Source: Acidobacteriota bacterium | GTDB lineage: Bacteria > Acidobacteriota > Holophagae > Acanthopleuribacterales > Acanthopleuribacteraceae | Assembly (NCBI GenBank): GCA_020637335.1 | Contig: JACJWC010000009.1 | Coordinates: 1 to 64,000 of the forward strand | DNA length: 64,000 nucleotides | Direction: 5' to 3' | Part shown: one piece after another, positions 33,956 through 43,425 of the stretch | How positions within the stretch are numbered: the first letter of the stretch is position 1 | Layout of the letters: each line of letters opens with the position of its first letter | Program-made: the position numbers and the translations under genes | The notes under the pieces: generated by a model | Told to the model about the DNA's origin: nothing | Seen by the model: the letters and a program-made list of their open reading frames with translations, nothing else | Database searches by the model: none

Positions 33956-36298
33956 TCACCGAAACGGTTCAGCTTGGGCAACCACATCGGGTGTGGCGGT
34001 TGCATCATCCGGCCGCGGCGTACCGGGATGGATACAACGGGCGGGACATTTGTTGGCGGCCTGGACCAATTGCGCAAAAGTGCCGGCACTGGCATCGGCA
34101 ATCGTGGCCTGTTTATCGCCGTTGTAGGCGAACATCATGCCGTTGAGGTTAATACATTCGTTACAGGAGGTGCATAGATCTGAATCGATATAGGGTTCCT
34201 CGTTGCCCGATGGCACAACCGGAGCCGTTTCAGCGGGTTTGGCGGCAGCCGGCTGTGCAGTCGCTTGGGTTTGAGGAGCGGGCGGTTTGGGTTCAGATGG
34301 AGCACTGGGCGCTAGAGCAGGGCTCAAAGCCGGCGAAGAAGAAACCAGTGCTGGTTCTGGCATGTGCACCAACGAATAAGCCAGTCGGCGGTAGGCGTTC
34401 CGACTGGCTTGTTCGGTCGCCTGGGCCAATTCCCGTTTGTGATCGGCCAGCAGGTTTTCAAGCGTTTGTTGTGCCTCGGATTCGGCTTCAGCACGCGCCA
34501 ATTCAGCAGCCTTTTGCGCAAACGCATTGGCTAATCCGGAAAGTTCCTGGAGCGATAACCAAAAGTGTCGACGGCGACGGGCCGCCAACATCATCTTGCG
34601 GCTAATCAGGACGCGGGTCAGTTCGCCTTGACTGTCAACGCCCCAAATGTAGGGGACTTTGTCGGGTTGACCCAATTCAAGTTGCTCAAAGTACGCATCC
34701 AACACCATTTGATGGTCGCCCCACTGATCGCGGGGAATCGGCCAAAAGTGGTGCTCCAGTTCAGGATCAAAAGCGGCAAAATCAGCAAAGGTAAAAGCAC
34801 AGACCAAACTGGGCTCTGTCACTGGCAAGGTGAATGGGCAATGAATTTTTAACGCGTGTGGGTTGCCTTCAACGTCGAGGTTGGTGGCAAAGGTAGGCCC
34901 ATTGGTCGGGTTGTAGCGAAACAAAACCGTTTCGCGTGCGGTCACCGCGGCCGCAACCTGGAAGCTTGGATCTTCCTCCGATTGCCACTGAGGTACAGCC
35001 ACAACGGCGAAGGCTGGATTGGCCTGCACCTGCATGCCGAGTAGACCTTGGTAAAGATGGGCAGGATCGGCCAGACTGCCTTCCAAAATGAAGGCTTCAC
35101 GATAGGCCATGGCCCGGTAGGCCTGATCTGAGGTGTATTCTCCAACGGGGAAAACCGCCTGCTCCATGATCAGATGAATGGGAGCGCCACTCATCAACAA
35201 ATCACCCAGCGCCGGATCCTTGCTGATTTCTGGATCCGAAGCGTAAATGACGGTTACCGGCAACAAGCGACGCTCGTTGGGCGAGAGGGCATGGCGGTCA
35301 AAGCGTTCAAACAAATTGTCGTGTAATTCAGCGTGATAATGGTTGCGCAACTCCAAATCGGCGATTCGCATTGCCTTAAAACATTGGGTGATTTGCTCAG
35401 CCGTATCGGCATGAACGGACATGGCACACGTCAATAAAGATTCGGCCTCGGCACAGGGTTCCCTATTGGCTTCCACCCAAATGAGTGGTACCTCGTTGGC
35501 ACTGTATCGCTTTAGGAAATTGACAATCGAATCATACGCCGTTCGCATGCGTTGCACACGATGTTCATCCAAAGGGATCGAGCCCATGCGTTTGCCGCCA
35601 ACCTTTTGATTGACCGCACCTAATTGAATGAATTGATTGGCCAACTGGCCCAATTGGCTCTCCGCTTGATCGCTCGGCTGACTTTGCATGTGGTGGGTGC
35701 GCAAGCGCGCTTCCAGATCGGTTTTCAGGCTGTTCAATCGCCCAAAGAATTGTTGCCATTCTTCACTGCGCATGGCCTGATGGGCCAATTGATAAAAGAC
35801 CCGCAAGCTTTTTTCGCTCAGGCCAAGCACACGGCCACGGAAGGGCAGATTCGATTGAAGCTGGCTCCAAGCCTGTTGGACTTGGCTGCGCCCCGCCTGG
35901 CTGAGGTCGGCACCCTCCATGTATTTTTGGCTCAAGCTAGAGAGCAGGTCTTCTGCACTCATTTCCAGAGCGGTGATAAGCGCCTGACGCGTTAGGTAGT
36001 AGATAAAGGCCCGATGTTCGAACAGGAGCGGGAACTTCTCCAATGCACTATCCAGCACGGGGAAAAAGGAGGTCACGGGCCCTTGATCCGCGATAAGCAC
36101 GGGGAACCCCAGCCGTTTTTGCTCGCGAAAAGCAGGGCTCAAGACAACAGCAGGGCTCCAGGCTTGAGTGCGATAAGTATCCGGGGCCAAACCCGCAAAA
36201 AAACAGAAATGGTCCTGAATTCCGGGGTTTTCGGATTGGCCCAGGGGCCATTTCAAGGTGGGATGGGCAGAAGCGAGGGGTGTTGACCTTGAGGACAT
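33956..36298 (-). CDS. Unknown 780-aa protein with tethered C-terminal ferredoxin, Rnf operon
   Basis: The start is the ATG at 36298 with GGAGG 7 bases upstream; longer frames overlap korB. Residues ~1-570 form domains I cannot name, including VLIADQGPVTSFFPVLDSALEKFP, LPVTVIYASDPEISKDPALGDLL and VLFRYNPTNGPTFATN. A basic helix follows (ISRKMMLAARRRRHFW), then a ~50-residue coiled coil. Next is a ~55-residue Ala/Pro/Ser-rich linker (about 648-702), then a ferredoxin domain (703-780) with C709-x2-C712-x2-C715 and C751-P-A-R-C755. A cluster on a long flexible arm suggests a mobile electron shuttle. Neighbours are korB 19 bp upstream and rnfB 12 bp downstream. No thiamine, flavin or nucleotide motif was recognised. 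Function is inferred from context only. Confidence 0.7.
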   Translation of the reverse strand: MSSRSTPLASAHPTLKWPLGQSENPGIQDHFCFFAGLAPDTYRTQAWSPAVVLSPAFREQKRLGFPVLIADQGPVTSFFPVLDSALEKFPLLFEHRAFIYYLTRQALITALEMSAEDLLSSLSQKYMEGADLSQAGRSQVQQAWSQLQSNLPFRGRVLGLSEKSLRVFYQLAHQAMRSEEWQQFFGRLNSLKTDLEARLRTHHMQSQPSDQAESQLGQLANQFIQLGAVNQKVGGKRMGSIPLDEHRVQRMRTAYDSIVNFLKRYSANEVPLIWVEANREPCAEAESLLTCAMSVHADTAEQITQCFKAMRIADLELRNHYHAELHDNLFERFDRHALSPNERRLLPVTVIYASDPEISKDPALGDLLMSGAPIHLIMEQAVFPVGEYTSDQAYRAMAYREAFILEGSLADPAHLYQGLLGMQVQANPAFAVVAVPQWQSEEDPSFQVAAAVTARETVLFRYNPTNGPTFATNLDVEGNPHALKIHCPFTLPVTEPSLVCAFTFADFAAFDPELEHHFWPIPRDQWGDHQMVLDAYFEQLELGQPDKVPYIWGVDSQGELTRVLISRKMMLAARRRRHFWLSLQELSGLANAFAQKAAELARAEAESEAQQTLENLLADHKRELAQATEQASRNAYRRLAYSLVHMPEPALVSSSPALSPALAPSAPSEPKPPAPQTQATAQPAAAKPAETAPVVPSGNEEPYIDSDLCTSCNECINLNGMMFAYNGDKQATIADASAGTFAQLVQAANKCPARCIHPGTPRPDDATATPDVVAQAEPFR

Positions 36299-36317
36299 AG
36301 GATTACCTCCGGGCCGA

Positions 36318-37271
36318 TTAAATCGAGAAACGGTTGAGTTCGGATTGCAACCCCGCCAATTTCTGGTCATCCGAAAAACCGAGCCCATTGATGGTGTACT
36401 GATCGTAACGCTCAGCTTCAGTGTTTTGGTAGAACAGGCCGATCGGCAAATGGTCGAGATTGGTGGCAATGTTGTGGGCTTGGTTTAAGTCCGAGGGATC
36501 GTGAACGATTTGGTTCGAAAAGACACGGCTCACCGCCCCTTCGACCTGAATTCCATTTTCATGGGTCATCAAAAGGACTTGGGTCGGATCTTCAATAAAC
36601 GGTTTAAAGACTTCAGCGGTGAAATGCGGGCAGCGCTGCATGATGCGCACAAACGATAAGCCGGGATGGTGAAAGGCTTTTTTAAGGGTGGCATACAGGT
36701 GGGGTGGTGACCAATCTACGGTTTGGGCCACAAACGACGCATTACCAACCCCCAAGGTTACCGTGATGGGATTGAGGGGGCTGAGAAAGGTCCCTTTGGG
36801 ATGGGTGTTGGAATGTTTGCCTTTAGCCGTTGTCGGCGAGGTTTGTTTTTTGGTCAAACCGTAAATGTTGTTGTCGAAGATCATGACCACCATTTTCATG
36901 TTGTAGCGCAGGGCGTGAATCCAATGCGCGGTCCCAATCGAGAAACAGTCGCCGTCACCGGTGGAAACAAAAACATTTAGATCTGGTCGGCGACTGCGCA
37001 CGCCGCACGCGATCGGCAATGCACGTCCGTGTAAACCGTGGAATCCGTAAGTTTTCATGTAATGCGGGAAACGACTGGAACAGCCGATGCCCGAAACAAA
37101 TACCGTTTCTTCAGGCTTGAGCTGCTCATCGCGACACAGTTTCTGAACCGCGGTTAACACGGCGTGGTCACCGCAACCGGGGCACCAGCGCGGGACGGCC
37201 CCCGAATAATCTTCCAATACAAAAGCGCGGGGGCTGGGTTCATAAAGCCAATCGTTTTTGAGTCCGTACAT
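36318..37271 (-). CDS. korB: 2-oxoacid:ferredoxin oxidoreductase, beta subunit
   Basis: A 317-residue thiamine-diphosphate subunit. The WCPGCGDH segment near residue 30 supplies 4Fe-4S ligands. GIGCSSRFPHYMKTYGFHGLHGRALPIACG and GDGDCFSIGTAHWIHA...DNNIYGLTKKQTSPTT form the cofactor site (GDG...NNxIYGLTK). This pattern fits the 2-oxoglutarate type, though other 2-oxoacids are possible. Only 2 bp separate it from korA. ATG at 37271 with GGGAGG; a TTG two codons earlier is less likely. Confidence 0.92.
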   Translation of the reverse strand: MYGLKNDWLYEPSPRAFVLEDYSGAVPRWCPGCGDHAVLTAVQKLCRDEQLKPEETVFVSGIGCSSRFPHYMKTYGFHGLHGRALPIACGVRSRRPDLNVFVSTGDGDCFSIGTAHWIHALRYNMKMVVMIFDNNIYGLTKKQTSPTTAKGKHSNTHPKGTFLSPLNPITVTLGVGNASFVAQTVDWSPPHLYATLKKAFHHPGLSFVRIMQRCPHFTAEVFKPFIEDPTQVLLMTHENGIQVEGAVSRVFSNQIVHDPSDLNQAHNIATNLDHLPIGLFYQNTEAERYDQYTINGLGFSDDQKLAGLQSELNRFSI

Positions 37272-37273
37272 GA

Positions 37274-39169
37274 TCAACCTCCCAGGCCTTTTAAGTGTTG
37301 GCTAAGTGCATTTTCAATGGCTGCCGGTGAGAGCGGGCCACCCGGTACACGCGACCAGCAATCCACATCACACAGCGTTTTGGCCCGCAGGAGCATGGCC
37401 AGTTGCGCATATCGACGGTTTTCCTGGGTAACAGGACCTTCGTCGACAATATCGGAATAGTTGATTTCCACGGTCAGTACCTTTTTAAACCGTTGGAAAA
37501 TGGGTTTGAGCCCCGGTTCGAGGGGGGCCAGGAAGCGTAGGTGGATTGCGGAAACCTTGGCACCAGCAGCGCGCTGACGGTCCACGGCTTCCTCGATTGC
37601 GCCGCGGGTTGAACCCCAGCCCACCACCAAAAGATCACCCTCAGGATCGCCATAGATTTGCGGCGGATTGAGGCTCTCCAGAAGCGTGATCATTTTGCGG
37701 CTACGCATTGCGGACGCATGTTGGTTAATGGAGGATTCATAGGCGACGCGGCTGCGCCGATCGTGGGCCAAACCGGTCAGTACGTACATGCCGTCCCGCT
37801 GTCCGGGAATAGGCCGTTGCGAAAGACCGGTCGTTTCGTCCCAATCAAAGGGCGCAACTTCACGGTTCCAATCGCTCTGATCCAAGGGCGGCGAGAGCCA
37901 GGCGGGATCCGGTTCGGGTCGTTTAAAGGGTTGAACGCCTGTGGCCAGGTTCGCATCCGAAAGCAAGAAGACCGGCATACGGAAATCCTCAGCCAATTTG
38001 CGCGCCGTCACCATGAAATGAAAACATTCTTCAATCGTCGAGGGTGCAATGATGATTTTGGGCGCATCGCCCGGGCTGGCAAAAAGCGCTGCTAATAAGT
38101 CAGCTTGTTCGACCTTGGTTGGCAGGCCCGTGGATGGGCCTCCGCGTTGCACATTTACCAAAACCAACGGTAACTCGCCAATAACGGCCAGTCCGATCAA
38201 CTCGGTTTTCAGGGCTAATCCGGGGCCGGAGGTGACCGTCATCGCCGTTTTTCCCGAATAGGATGCGCCAATGGCAAAGGCCATGGCCGCAATTTCATCT
38301 TCGGCCTGATGGACAAATCCGCCTACTTTACTGAAACTGGCAGAGAGATGGTGGGACACGCTGGTTGCGGGCGTAATCGGGTACATAGCGCACACCTCAA
38401 TGCCTGCGGCCATCGCCCCTAAGGCGAGCGCCTGATTGCCGTTCATGACCACTTGTGCTTCGGAACGTTTGGCGCAGGGCAGATCGTAATAGAAGTCCAA
38501 ATTTTCCATAGCCCAATCAAACCCGGATTGCAGCAGTTCATAATTGGTTTGGATGACCTTTTCGCCCTTTTTGGCCAGCTTGTTGCGGATCTCCAATTTA
38601 ATCAATTCCATATCGCGCTGGTACAGCATGGATAAGAGACCGAGCACCCAGACGTTTTTCCCGCGCCGCGCATCCACCACGGATTTCAGGCATTCGGACT
38701 CCATAGGCACTTCAAATACTTCATAGCCACGCTTTTTGAAGTCTGCAACAGCTTCAGCGTAAGCTTCGCGAATGCTGGGATCCGGATCCATCGACCATTT
38801 GCTTTCCAGGAAAATCTGGGTACCGGGCCGGTAAGCTTGCATGTCTATTCGACTGTAAAGAACCTGTTCGTTGAAGCCAATCACCACATCAGCCAGGTCA
38901 CCGGCATTGGTCATGTATTTTTCGCCCAGGCGAATGCGGTTCCCGCTAACGCCAGCCCGCGAACGCGGTGGCGGTTCAATTTCGGCAGGAATCAGTTCAA
39001 CGGTCCATACCCCATTGCCCATTTTGGCCGAGATAATGCCAAAGATCTGGCCTGCAGTTTGAGCGCCTTCCCCGGAATCACTGGCGATTTCGACAATGTG
39101 TTCGCGAATGGCGATTTTTTTCTTGGTCTGATAATCGGGCTGAGTCAGTTGTTCCACGGTAACGCCCAT
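37274..39169 (-). CDS. korA: 2-oxoacid:ferredoxin oxidoreductase, fused gamma-alpha subunit
   Basis: A 631-residue fusion. Residues ~15-230 are the gamma domain (DSGEGAQTAGQIFG, CoA/TPP-proximal), and ~245-631 the alpha domain with AMYPITPATSVSHHLS, HQAEDEIAAMAFAIGASYSGKTAMTVTSGPG (read in parts) and QRGGPSTGLPTKVEQADLLAALF. With KorB it interconverts 2-oxoacid + CoA and acyl-CoA + CO2 with ferredoxin; 2-oxoglutarate is most likely. It is the first gene of the operon running to rnfA. The ATG at 39169 follows GGATAGG closely; a TTG at 39178 is an alternative. Confidence 0.93.
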   Translation of the reverse strand: MGVTVEQLTQPDYQTKKKIAIREHIVEIASDSGEGAQTAGQIFGIISAKMGNGVWTVELIPAEIEPPPRSRAGVSGNRIRLGEKYMTNAGDLADVVIGFNEQVLYSRIDMQAYRPGTQIFLESKWSMDPDPSIREAYAEAVADFKKRGYEVFEVPMESECLKSVVDARRGKNVWVLGLLSMLYQRDMELIKLEIRNKLAKKGEKVIQTNYELLQSGFDWAMENLDFYYDLPCAKRSEAQVVMNGNQALALGAMAAGIEVCAMYPITPATSVSHHLSASFSKVGGFVHQAEDEIAAMAFAIGASYSGKTAMTVTSGPGLALKTELIGLAVIGELPLVLVNVQRGGPSTGLPTKVEQADLLAALFASPGDAPKIIIAPSTIEECFHFMVTARKLAEDFRMPVFLLSDANLATGVQPFKRPEPDPAWLSPPLDQSDWNREVAPFDWDETTGLSQRPIPGQRDGMYVLTGLAHDRRSRVAYESSINQHASAMRSRKMITLLESLNPPQIYGDPEGDLLVVGWGSTRGAIEEAVDRQRAAGAKVSAIHLRFLAPLEPGLKPIFQRFKKVLTVEINYSDIVDEGPVTQENRRYAQLAMLLRAKTLCDVDCWSRVPGGPLSPAAIENALSQHLKGLGG

Positions 39170-39398
39170 CCTATCCAATAAATTGGTGGCTAACCGGATG
39201 ACTCGCTGCGTGCCAACCGCGCGGCCAACCCATCCTGCCGGCCGAATAATACATAATTATCGGATCAGCGGCTCCTTTACTCAAGTTTTTTCTTTGGTCT
39301 TTTTAATGCTGGATCGGGGGATGGCACTAACTTGCCCGCTCGCAGGTCTTTAGCGCTTGGATTACAATGAGGCCATTCCTTTTCCGGAGCCACCAATT
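39170..39398. promoter_or_regulatory. Divergent control region, kor-rnf operon / TMEM175-like gene
   Basis: It contains the minus-strand sigma70-type promoter described separately and an ~80-base untranslated leader for korA rich in GC palindromes (GCGCGGCC and CCGGCCG around 39220-39243). On the plus side a CCGGAGCC ribosome site lies before 39399. No other feature recognised. Confidence 0.45.
39256..39284 (-). promoter_or_regulatory. Sigma70-type promoter of the kor-rnf operon
   Basis: On the minus strand TTGAGT (39284-39279), a 17-bp spacer, then GATAAT (39261-39256). Spacing is optimal and each hexamer has one or two mismatches. Transcription would start near 39249, about 80 bases before the korA ATG. 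No other convincing promoter was seen until 25374. Confidence 0.68.
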
Positions 39399-39971
39399 AT
39401 GAGTAAGAGCCGTATGGAAGCGTTTAGCGATGGGGTTTTGGCCATTATCATCACCATTATGGTGCTCGAGATGAAAGTGCCGCATGGCGATCAATTGGCC
39501 GATCTGCGCGGATTATGGCCCGTTTTTCTCAGTTACGTGCTGAGTTTCATGTACGTCGGCATCTACTGGAATAACCATCACCATCTGCTCCAAGCGGTGC
39601 ACCGTATTGACGGAAAAATCCTGTTGGCCAACCTTCACCTGCTGTTTTGGCTGACTTTGGTTCCCTTCACGACCGGTTGGATGGGTGAAAACCATTTTGC
39701 AGCGTTACCCACCGCGATTTACGGCTTGGATCTCCTGGCAGCCGCGATCGCCTACTTTATTTTGTCGCATGGCCTGCTGAAACGGCATGGTCAGGATTCG
39801 GCCCTGGCTAAAGCCTTGGGTTCGGATTTCAAGGGTAAAATTTCGGTGGTGGTGTACCTGATCGCAATCCCCTTGGCCTTTGTCCATACCGCTATTTCTT
39901 GCGGCTTGTACCTCGCCATTGCCGTGTTGTGGTTTTTCCCAGATAAACGCATCGAACGGGCCTTGGGTTAG
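39399..39971 (+). CDS. TMEM175-family (DUF1211) potassium channel-like protein
   Basis: A 190-residue, six-helix membrane protein of the bacterial TMEM175 family, which forms K+-permeable tetramers. The diagnostic RMEAFSDGVLAIIITIMVLE (helix 1 FSD motif) starts at residue ~6, followed by IYWNNHHHLL in helix 2-3 and the LLFWLTLVPFTTGWMG segment. The ATG at 39399 (GGAG upstream) places this motif as usual; upstream codons are rejected. Its stop overlaps the convergent kinase gene by 4 bases. Confidence 0.9.
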   Translation: MSKSRMEAFSDGVLAIIITIMVLEMKVPHGDQLADLRGLWPVFLSYVLSFMYVGIYWNNHHHLLQAVHRIDGKILLANLHLLFWLTLVPFTTGWMGENHFAALPTAIYGLDLLAAAIAYFILSHGLLKRHGQDSALAKALGSDFKGKISVVVYLIAIPLAFVHTAISCGLYLAIAVLWFFPDKRIERALG

Positions 39972-42748
39972 CGCAGGGCATGGGCGCGATTCTGGAGCGC
40001 CTGCCATTCAGCCAGTCTTTCGGGAGTCATCACAGTCTTGAGGTGCATCAAAACCTCATTTACTTTTTCAGAAGGCGGTTCGGGCAGGGCCAGCATTTGG
40101 TCCAAGGCCTCACGCAAACATATTTCGGCTTGCGCCGCCTGACCGACCAAGATCAAGGCCTTGCCTTTTTTAAGTAACCATTCGCCCAACGGGTAAAGCA
40201 CTGGATCGTTGCGTTTTCGGGCAACTTGGACGGCGAGTTCTGCAAGGGGTAAGGCCGATTCGCCCTTCCCCAATTTTAAATAAATGCCAGCCAGCATTGA
40301 GGCCGAATAGGCAGCATCGTTCTCTTGATCGGGATCGCTTTGATGGATTTTGAGGCTTTTTTCACCCCAGCGAATGGCGTCTTGAAGCTGACCCTGTCGC
40401 GCCGCCAGATTGCACATCAAGTTATAGAGATTTCCCAAATGGGGATGATTGGCTGGGAGCGCGCGTTCGCCAATGGCAATGGCTTCGCTCAGATATTGAT
40501 TTGCTTGAGCAAAGTTCTCGGCGCATAAGGCGTTATAACCGAGAGCATTCAGTTCAGTGATGGTTTCTGGGCTATCCGATCCATAAAGCGTTTGAGTGAT
40601 ATCCAAGGCCAAAAGGCCCATTTTATGCCCCTCTTCAAAACGGCCTGCATCCGTATAAAAAGCAGAGAGCGAACTGTAAACATCGCCGATCAAAAGGTGT
40701 TTTTCGCCCAGGATGGGGACCAGCAGGTCTCTCACTTCTAAGTAATGGGTAAAACAAAGGTCAAACGACTGTGCAAATCCTTCCACCATAGCCAAATTGC
40801 CCAAGGCATGAGCGTATTGAAATGATTTTTCGCCAAAGGTCGTGCGATTGTAACTAACCAATTCTTCGAGAATGGGACGGGCTTGCTCGGTTTCCCAGGT
40901 TTCAACATAGGTAGCGGCCACCACGCCTAAACAATCGACCCGAAACGCAGGGTAGCGGGCGTCTGCTGGGGCCACGAGGGATTCGGCTTCCCTTGCGGTT
41001 TGACGTGCTTGATCCCATTTTTTAGCGGCTAAATTAAGCTTGGCGGCCATGAGCTGGGTCTGGGCCAATAACCAAGGATCTTTTTCTTTTTGGGCCAGCT
41101 GTTGAGCGGTCTGTTGGCTGACCTGGGCTTCATCCAATCGGGACTGATAAATGTAGTTTTGGGCCAAAAGCAATTGCCACTCCATGTGTTCTCGCGGGCT
41201 TAACGGTGAATTGCTATCGGCGCTCAGGGCCAGGTTCAGTAGGCTTTCGGCCTTTTGGTAGGATCCATAAGCGGAATAGAGTTCGCCAAGCAGGGCACGC
41301 ATGCTGCGACGCAATTCAGGTTGACCTTTTAATTCCGAATCCACGCGCGCGGCACCGCGATCCAACAGGTCACGAGCGCTCAACTCCCCACTTTCCCGTT
41401 CCTTGGGGTCAATCGCTTTAAACGTTTCCAACAAAAATTGACGGGTCTGTTCAGCCCGATCGCGTTCTCGACGAATGATTTCGTTTTGGCGTTGAGTGAC
41501 CAAGCCAAATCGAACGGAAAGCAACGTAATCGCTATTAGACTCAAAAGGGTAAGCCCCGCCAAAACCACTTTAGCCCGGTTGCGTCGAATGAATTTTCGG
41601 GTCAGATAAAGGATTGACTCGCCGCGCGCCACCACCGGTCGACCCGTGAGGTAATTTTGAATGTCATCGGCCATGGCTTGGGCGGACACATAACGTCGAT
41701 CCGGCTCTTTGCGCAAGGCTTGAAGGACGATGGCATCCAGCTCACCACGGATCAATTCGGGCAATTTTCGGATTTGATGCGCGGGATAACCCAACCCGTG
41801 ACCCCTTGATGGCATTAACTTTTCGTTCAACAACTGGCTAGGCGGACACGGTGCCTGACGAACAATAACGCGTTCAATTGCGGCAGGTGAATCATCGGGA
41901 AAATCATGGGCGGGTGTTTCGGTGATCAACTCGTACAGGAGCAAGCCCAGCGCATAAATGTCGCAGGCCACCGTCAAGGCAAGGCCCATATATTGTTCGG
42001 GTGCAGCGTATTGCGGCGTCATGGGGTTGCGGCCGGTTACGGTTTTGGATGGCGATGCGCTTTGATCCAACAGCTTGGCAATCCCAAAGTCGAGCAATTT
42101 GACCTGACCTTCATGGGTGACCAAAATGTTGGCAGGTTTTAGATCGCGGTGGATGAGCAAATTTTGATGCGCAAATTGAACAGCCTGAAGGACTTGCAGA
42201 AAAAGCTCCAATCGAGCATTTAAGTCGAGTTGGGCCTGTTTACAGTAGGCCAAGAGGGAAAAACCCTGCACAAATTCCATCGAGAAAAAGGGGATGCCCT
42301 CTGCGGACATCCCGCCATCTAGGAGTCGCGCAATGTGCGGATGCTCAAGATTGGCCAAAATCTGGCGTTCGCGATGGAATCGCCATTCGACTTCCTGGCT
42401 ACTCAGTCCCCGTCTCATGATTTTGAGGGCCACCCGCTGTTCGAAACCGCCGTCATCGCGCACGGCCTCATAGACGCTACCCATCCCGCCCTCACCAATC
42501 AGCCGAATCAACCGGTAAGGACCAATGCGTTGACCGTCCAGCTGGGGTGGAATCGGGGCGAGCTTAAAATCAACGGCAAAGGTCGGTTGATCGATTTGAT
42601 CTAAAAGGGCTTGGGCCAGAACCCGCTTTTCGGGGTCAGATCCGCAAAGTTCATGCAACCGGGTTTGCACCTGATCGGCCGGCAAATCCATTAGTTGGTC
42701 CAGGATTCCTTTAATTTCCAAGTAACGGGTTTTGGCTTGTGGATCCAT
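39968..42748 (-). CDS. Ser/Thr protein kinase with TPR repeats
   Basis: A 926-residue Hanks-type kinase. After a ~70-residue helical head, the kinase domain (78-370) has the glycine loop GEGGMGSV (85-92), K109, HRD (200-202), DFG (220-222) and an AAPEQY activation segment. A single membrane helix lies near 394-420, and ~450 residues of tetratricopeptide repeats follow (ARDLLDRGAARVDSELKGQP, LNALGYNALC and NLYNLMCNLAARQGQLQDAI). The PknB-like kinase-TM-TPR layout is common in Acidobacteriota and similar phyla. Substrates are unknown. The ATG at 42748 follows GAAGG. Confidence 0.9.
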   Translation of the reverse strand: MDPQAKTRYLEIKGILDQLMDLPADQVQTRLHELCGSDPEKRVLAQALLDQIDQPTFAVDFKLAPIPPQLDGQRIGPYRLIRLIGEGGMGSVYEAVRDDGGFEQRVALKIMRRGLSSQEVEWRFHRERQILANLEHPHIARLLDGGMSAEGIPFFSMEFVQGFSLLAYCKQAQLDLNARLELFLQVLQAVQFAHQNLLIHRDLKPANILVTHEGQVKLLDFGIAKLLDQSASPSKTVTGRNPMTPQYAAPEQYMGLALTVACDIYALGLLLYELITETPAHDFPDDSPAAIERVIVRQAPCPPSQLLNEKLMPSRGHGLGYPAHQIRKLPELIRGELDAIVLQALRKEPDRRYVSAQAMADDIQNYLTGRPVVARGESILYLTRKFIRRNRAKVVLAGLTLLSLIAITLLSVRFGLVTQRQNEIIRRERDRAEQTRQFLLETFKAIDPKERESGELSARDLLDRGAARVDSELKGQPELRRSMRALLGELYSAYGSYQKAESLLNLALSADSNSPLSPREHMEWQLLLAQNYIYQSRLDEAQVSQQTAQQLAQKEKDPWLLAQTQLMAAKLNLAAKKWDQARQTAREAESLVAPADARYPAFRVDCLGVVAATYVETWETEQARPILEELVSYNRTTFGEKSFQYAHALGNLAMVEGFAQSFDLCFTHYLEVRDLLVPILGEKHLLIGDVYSSLSAFYTDAGRFEEGHKMGLLALDITQTLYGSDSPETITELNALGYNALCAENFAQANQYLSEAIAIGERALPANHPHLGNLYNLMCNLAARQGQLQDAIRWGEKSLKIHQSDPDQENDAAYSASMLAGIYLKLGKGESALPLAELAVQVARKRNDPVLYPLGEWLLKKGKALILVGQAAQAEICLREALDQMLALPEPPSEKVNEVLMHLKTVMTPERLAEWQALQNRAHALR

Positions 42749-42816
42749 AGCGCCTTCAAACAGCTGTTCGGTTTCAGAATGCCAAAAGGTTATACTAAAA
42801 AAAGAGGCAATTCCTT

Positions 42817-43425
42817 ATGCATGTGCACCTTTTTTGGATTTGGTTCACGATTTTGACGGTACCGGCCCTAATCGTCTTGCTCAAGTGGCGATCGGCAAAA
42901 TCGTCCAACACCGGCATTTCTATGGTTTTTTTGGTCGATCAACGCCAGCCTTTCCAAGAGCATCGGGTACGGGCCGCAGCCCGAAAAATTTTTAATCGAC
43001 CACTGGTTAACTTGGACGATAACCCGGATGAGTTTGTCTGTCAGACCCAAGAAGGTAACGTGAGTCGCGAGTTCCTCATTCACGTGCCACAGGGTACTTT
43101 TGTGCTCAAGGAACACAGTCGGCCGTATTTCAAAAAGCGTGGTGTTGAGCAGCCCAATCCATTGCAAACGGCGGTCTCTGCCCATCAAGGCTGGTTTGGT
43201 TTGGAGCTGGTCTCTCCACCGCCTGATGTCAATCAACGCGCTCAATCCTACCAGTGGATGTGTCGCTTCATGGCCGAACTTGCCGATGACAGTTGCCTGG
43301 CTTTTGGTTGCCCGGAACTGGCGCGGTTCCTGCCTTTTTCACCCGAAATCAAATCCAAATTGGAGTCGCCACAAGCCCTGCGACTGCTGGAAAATGTGCT
43401 CCCGCACTCGGTCAACGAATCCTAA
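42817..43425 (+). CDS. Membrane-anchored protein of unknown function
   Basis: A 202-residue protein with one N-terminal hydrophobic helix (about 4-22) followed by a cytoplasmic or periplasmic domain with no recognised motif. Segments such as VFLVDQRQPFQEHRVRAAA and PQGTFVLKEHSRPY may be useful for searches. The ATG at 42817 has AGAGG 9-10 bases upstream and TATACT (42791-42796) as a possible -10. It is divergent from the kinase gene and overlaps the convergent LytTR gene by 4 bases. Confidence 0.55.
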   Translation: MHVHLFWIWFTILTVPALIVLLKWRSAKSSNTGISMVFLVDQRQPFQEHRVRAAARKIFNRPLVNLDDNPDEFVCQTQEGNVSREFLIHVPQGTFVLKEHSRPYFKKRGVEQPNPLQTAVSAHQGWFGLELVSPPPDVNQRAQSYQWMCRFMAELADDSCLAFGCPELARFLPFSPEIKSKLESPQALRLLENVLPHSVNES

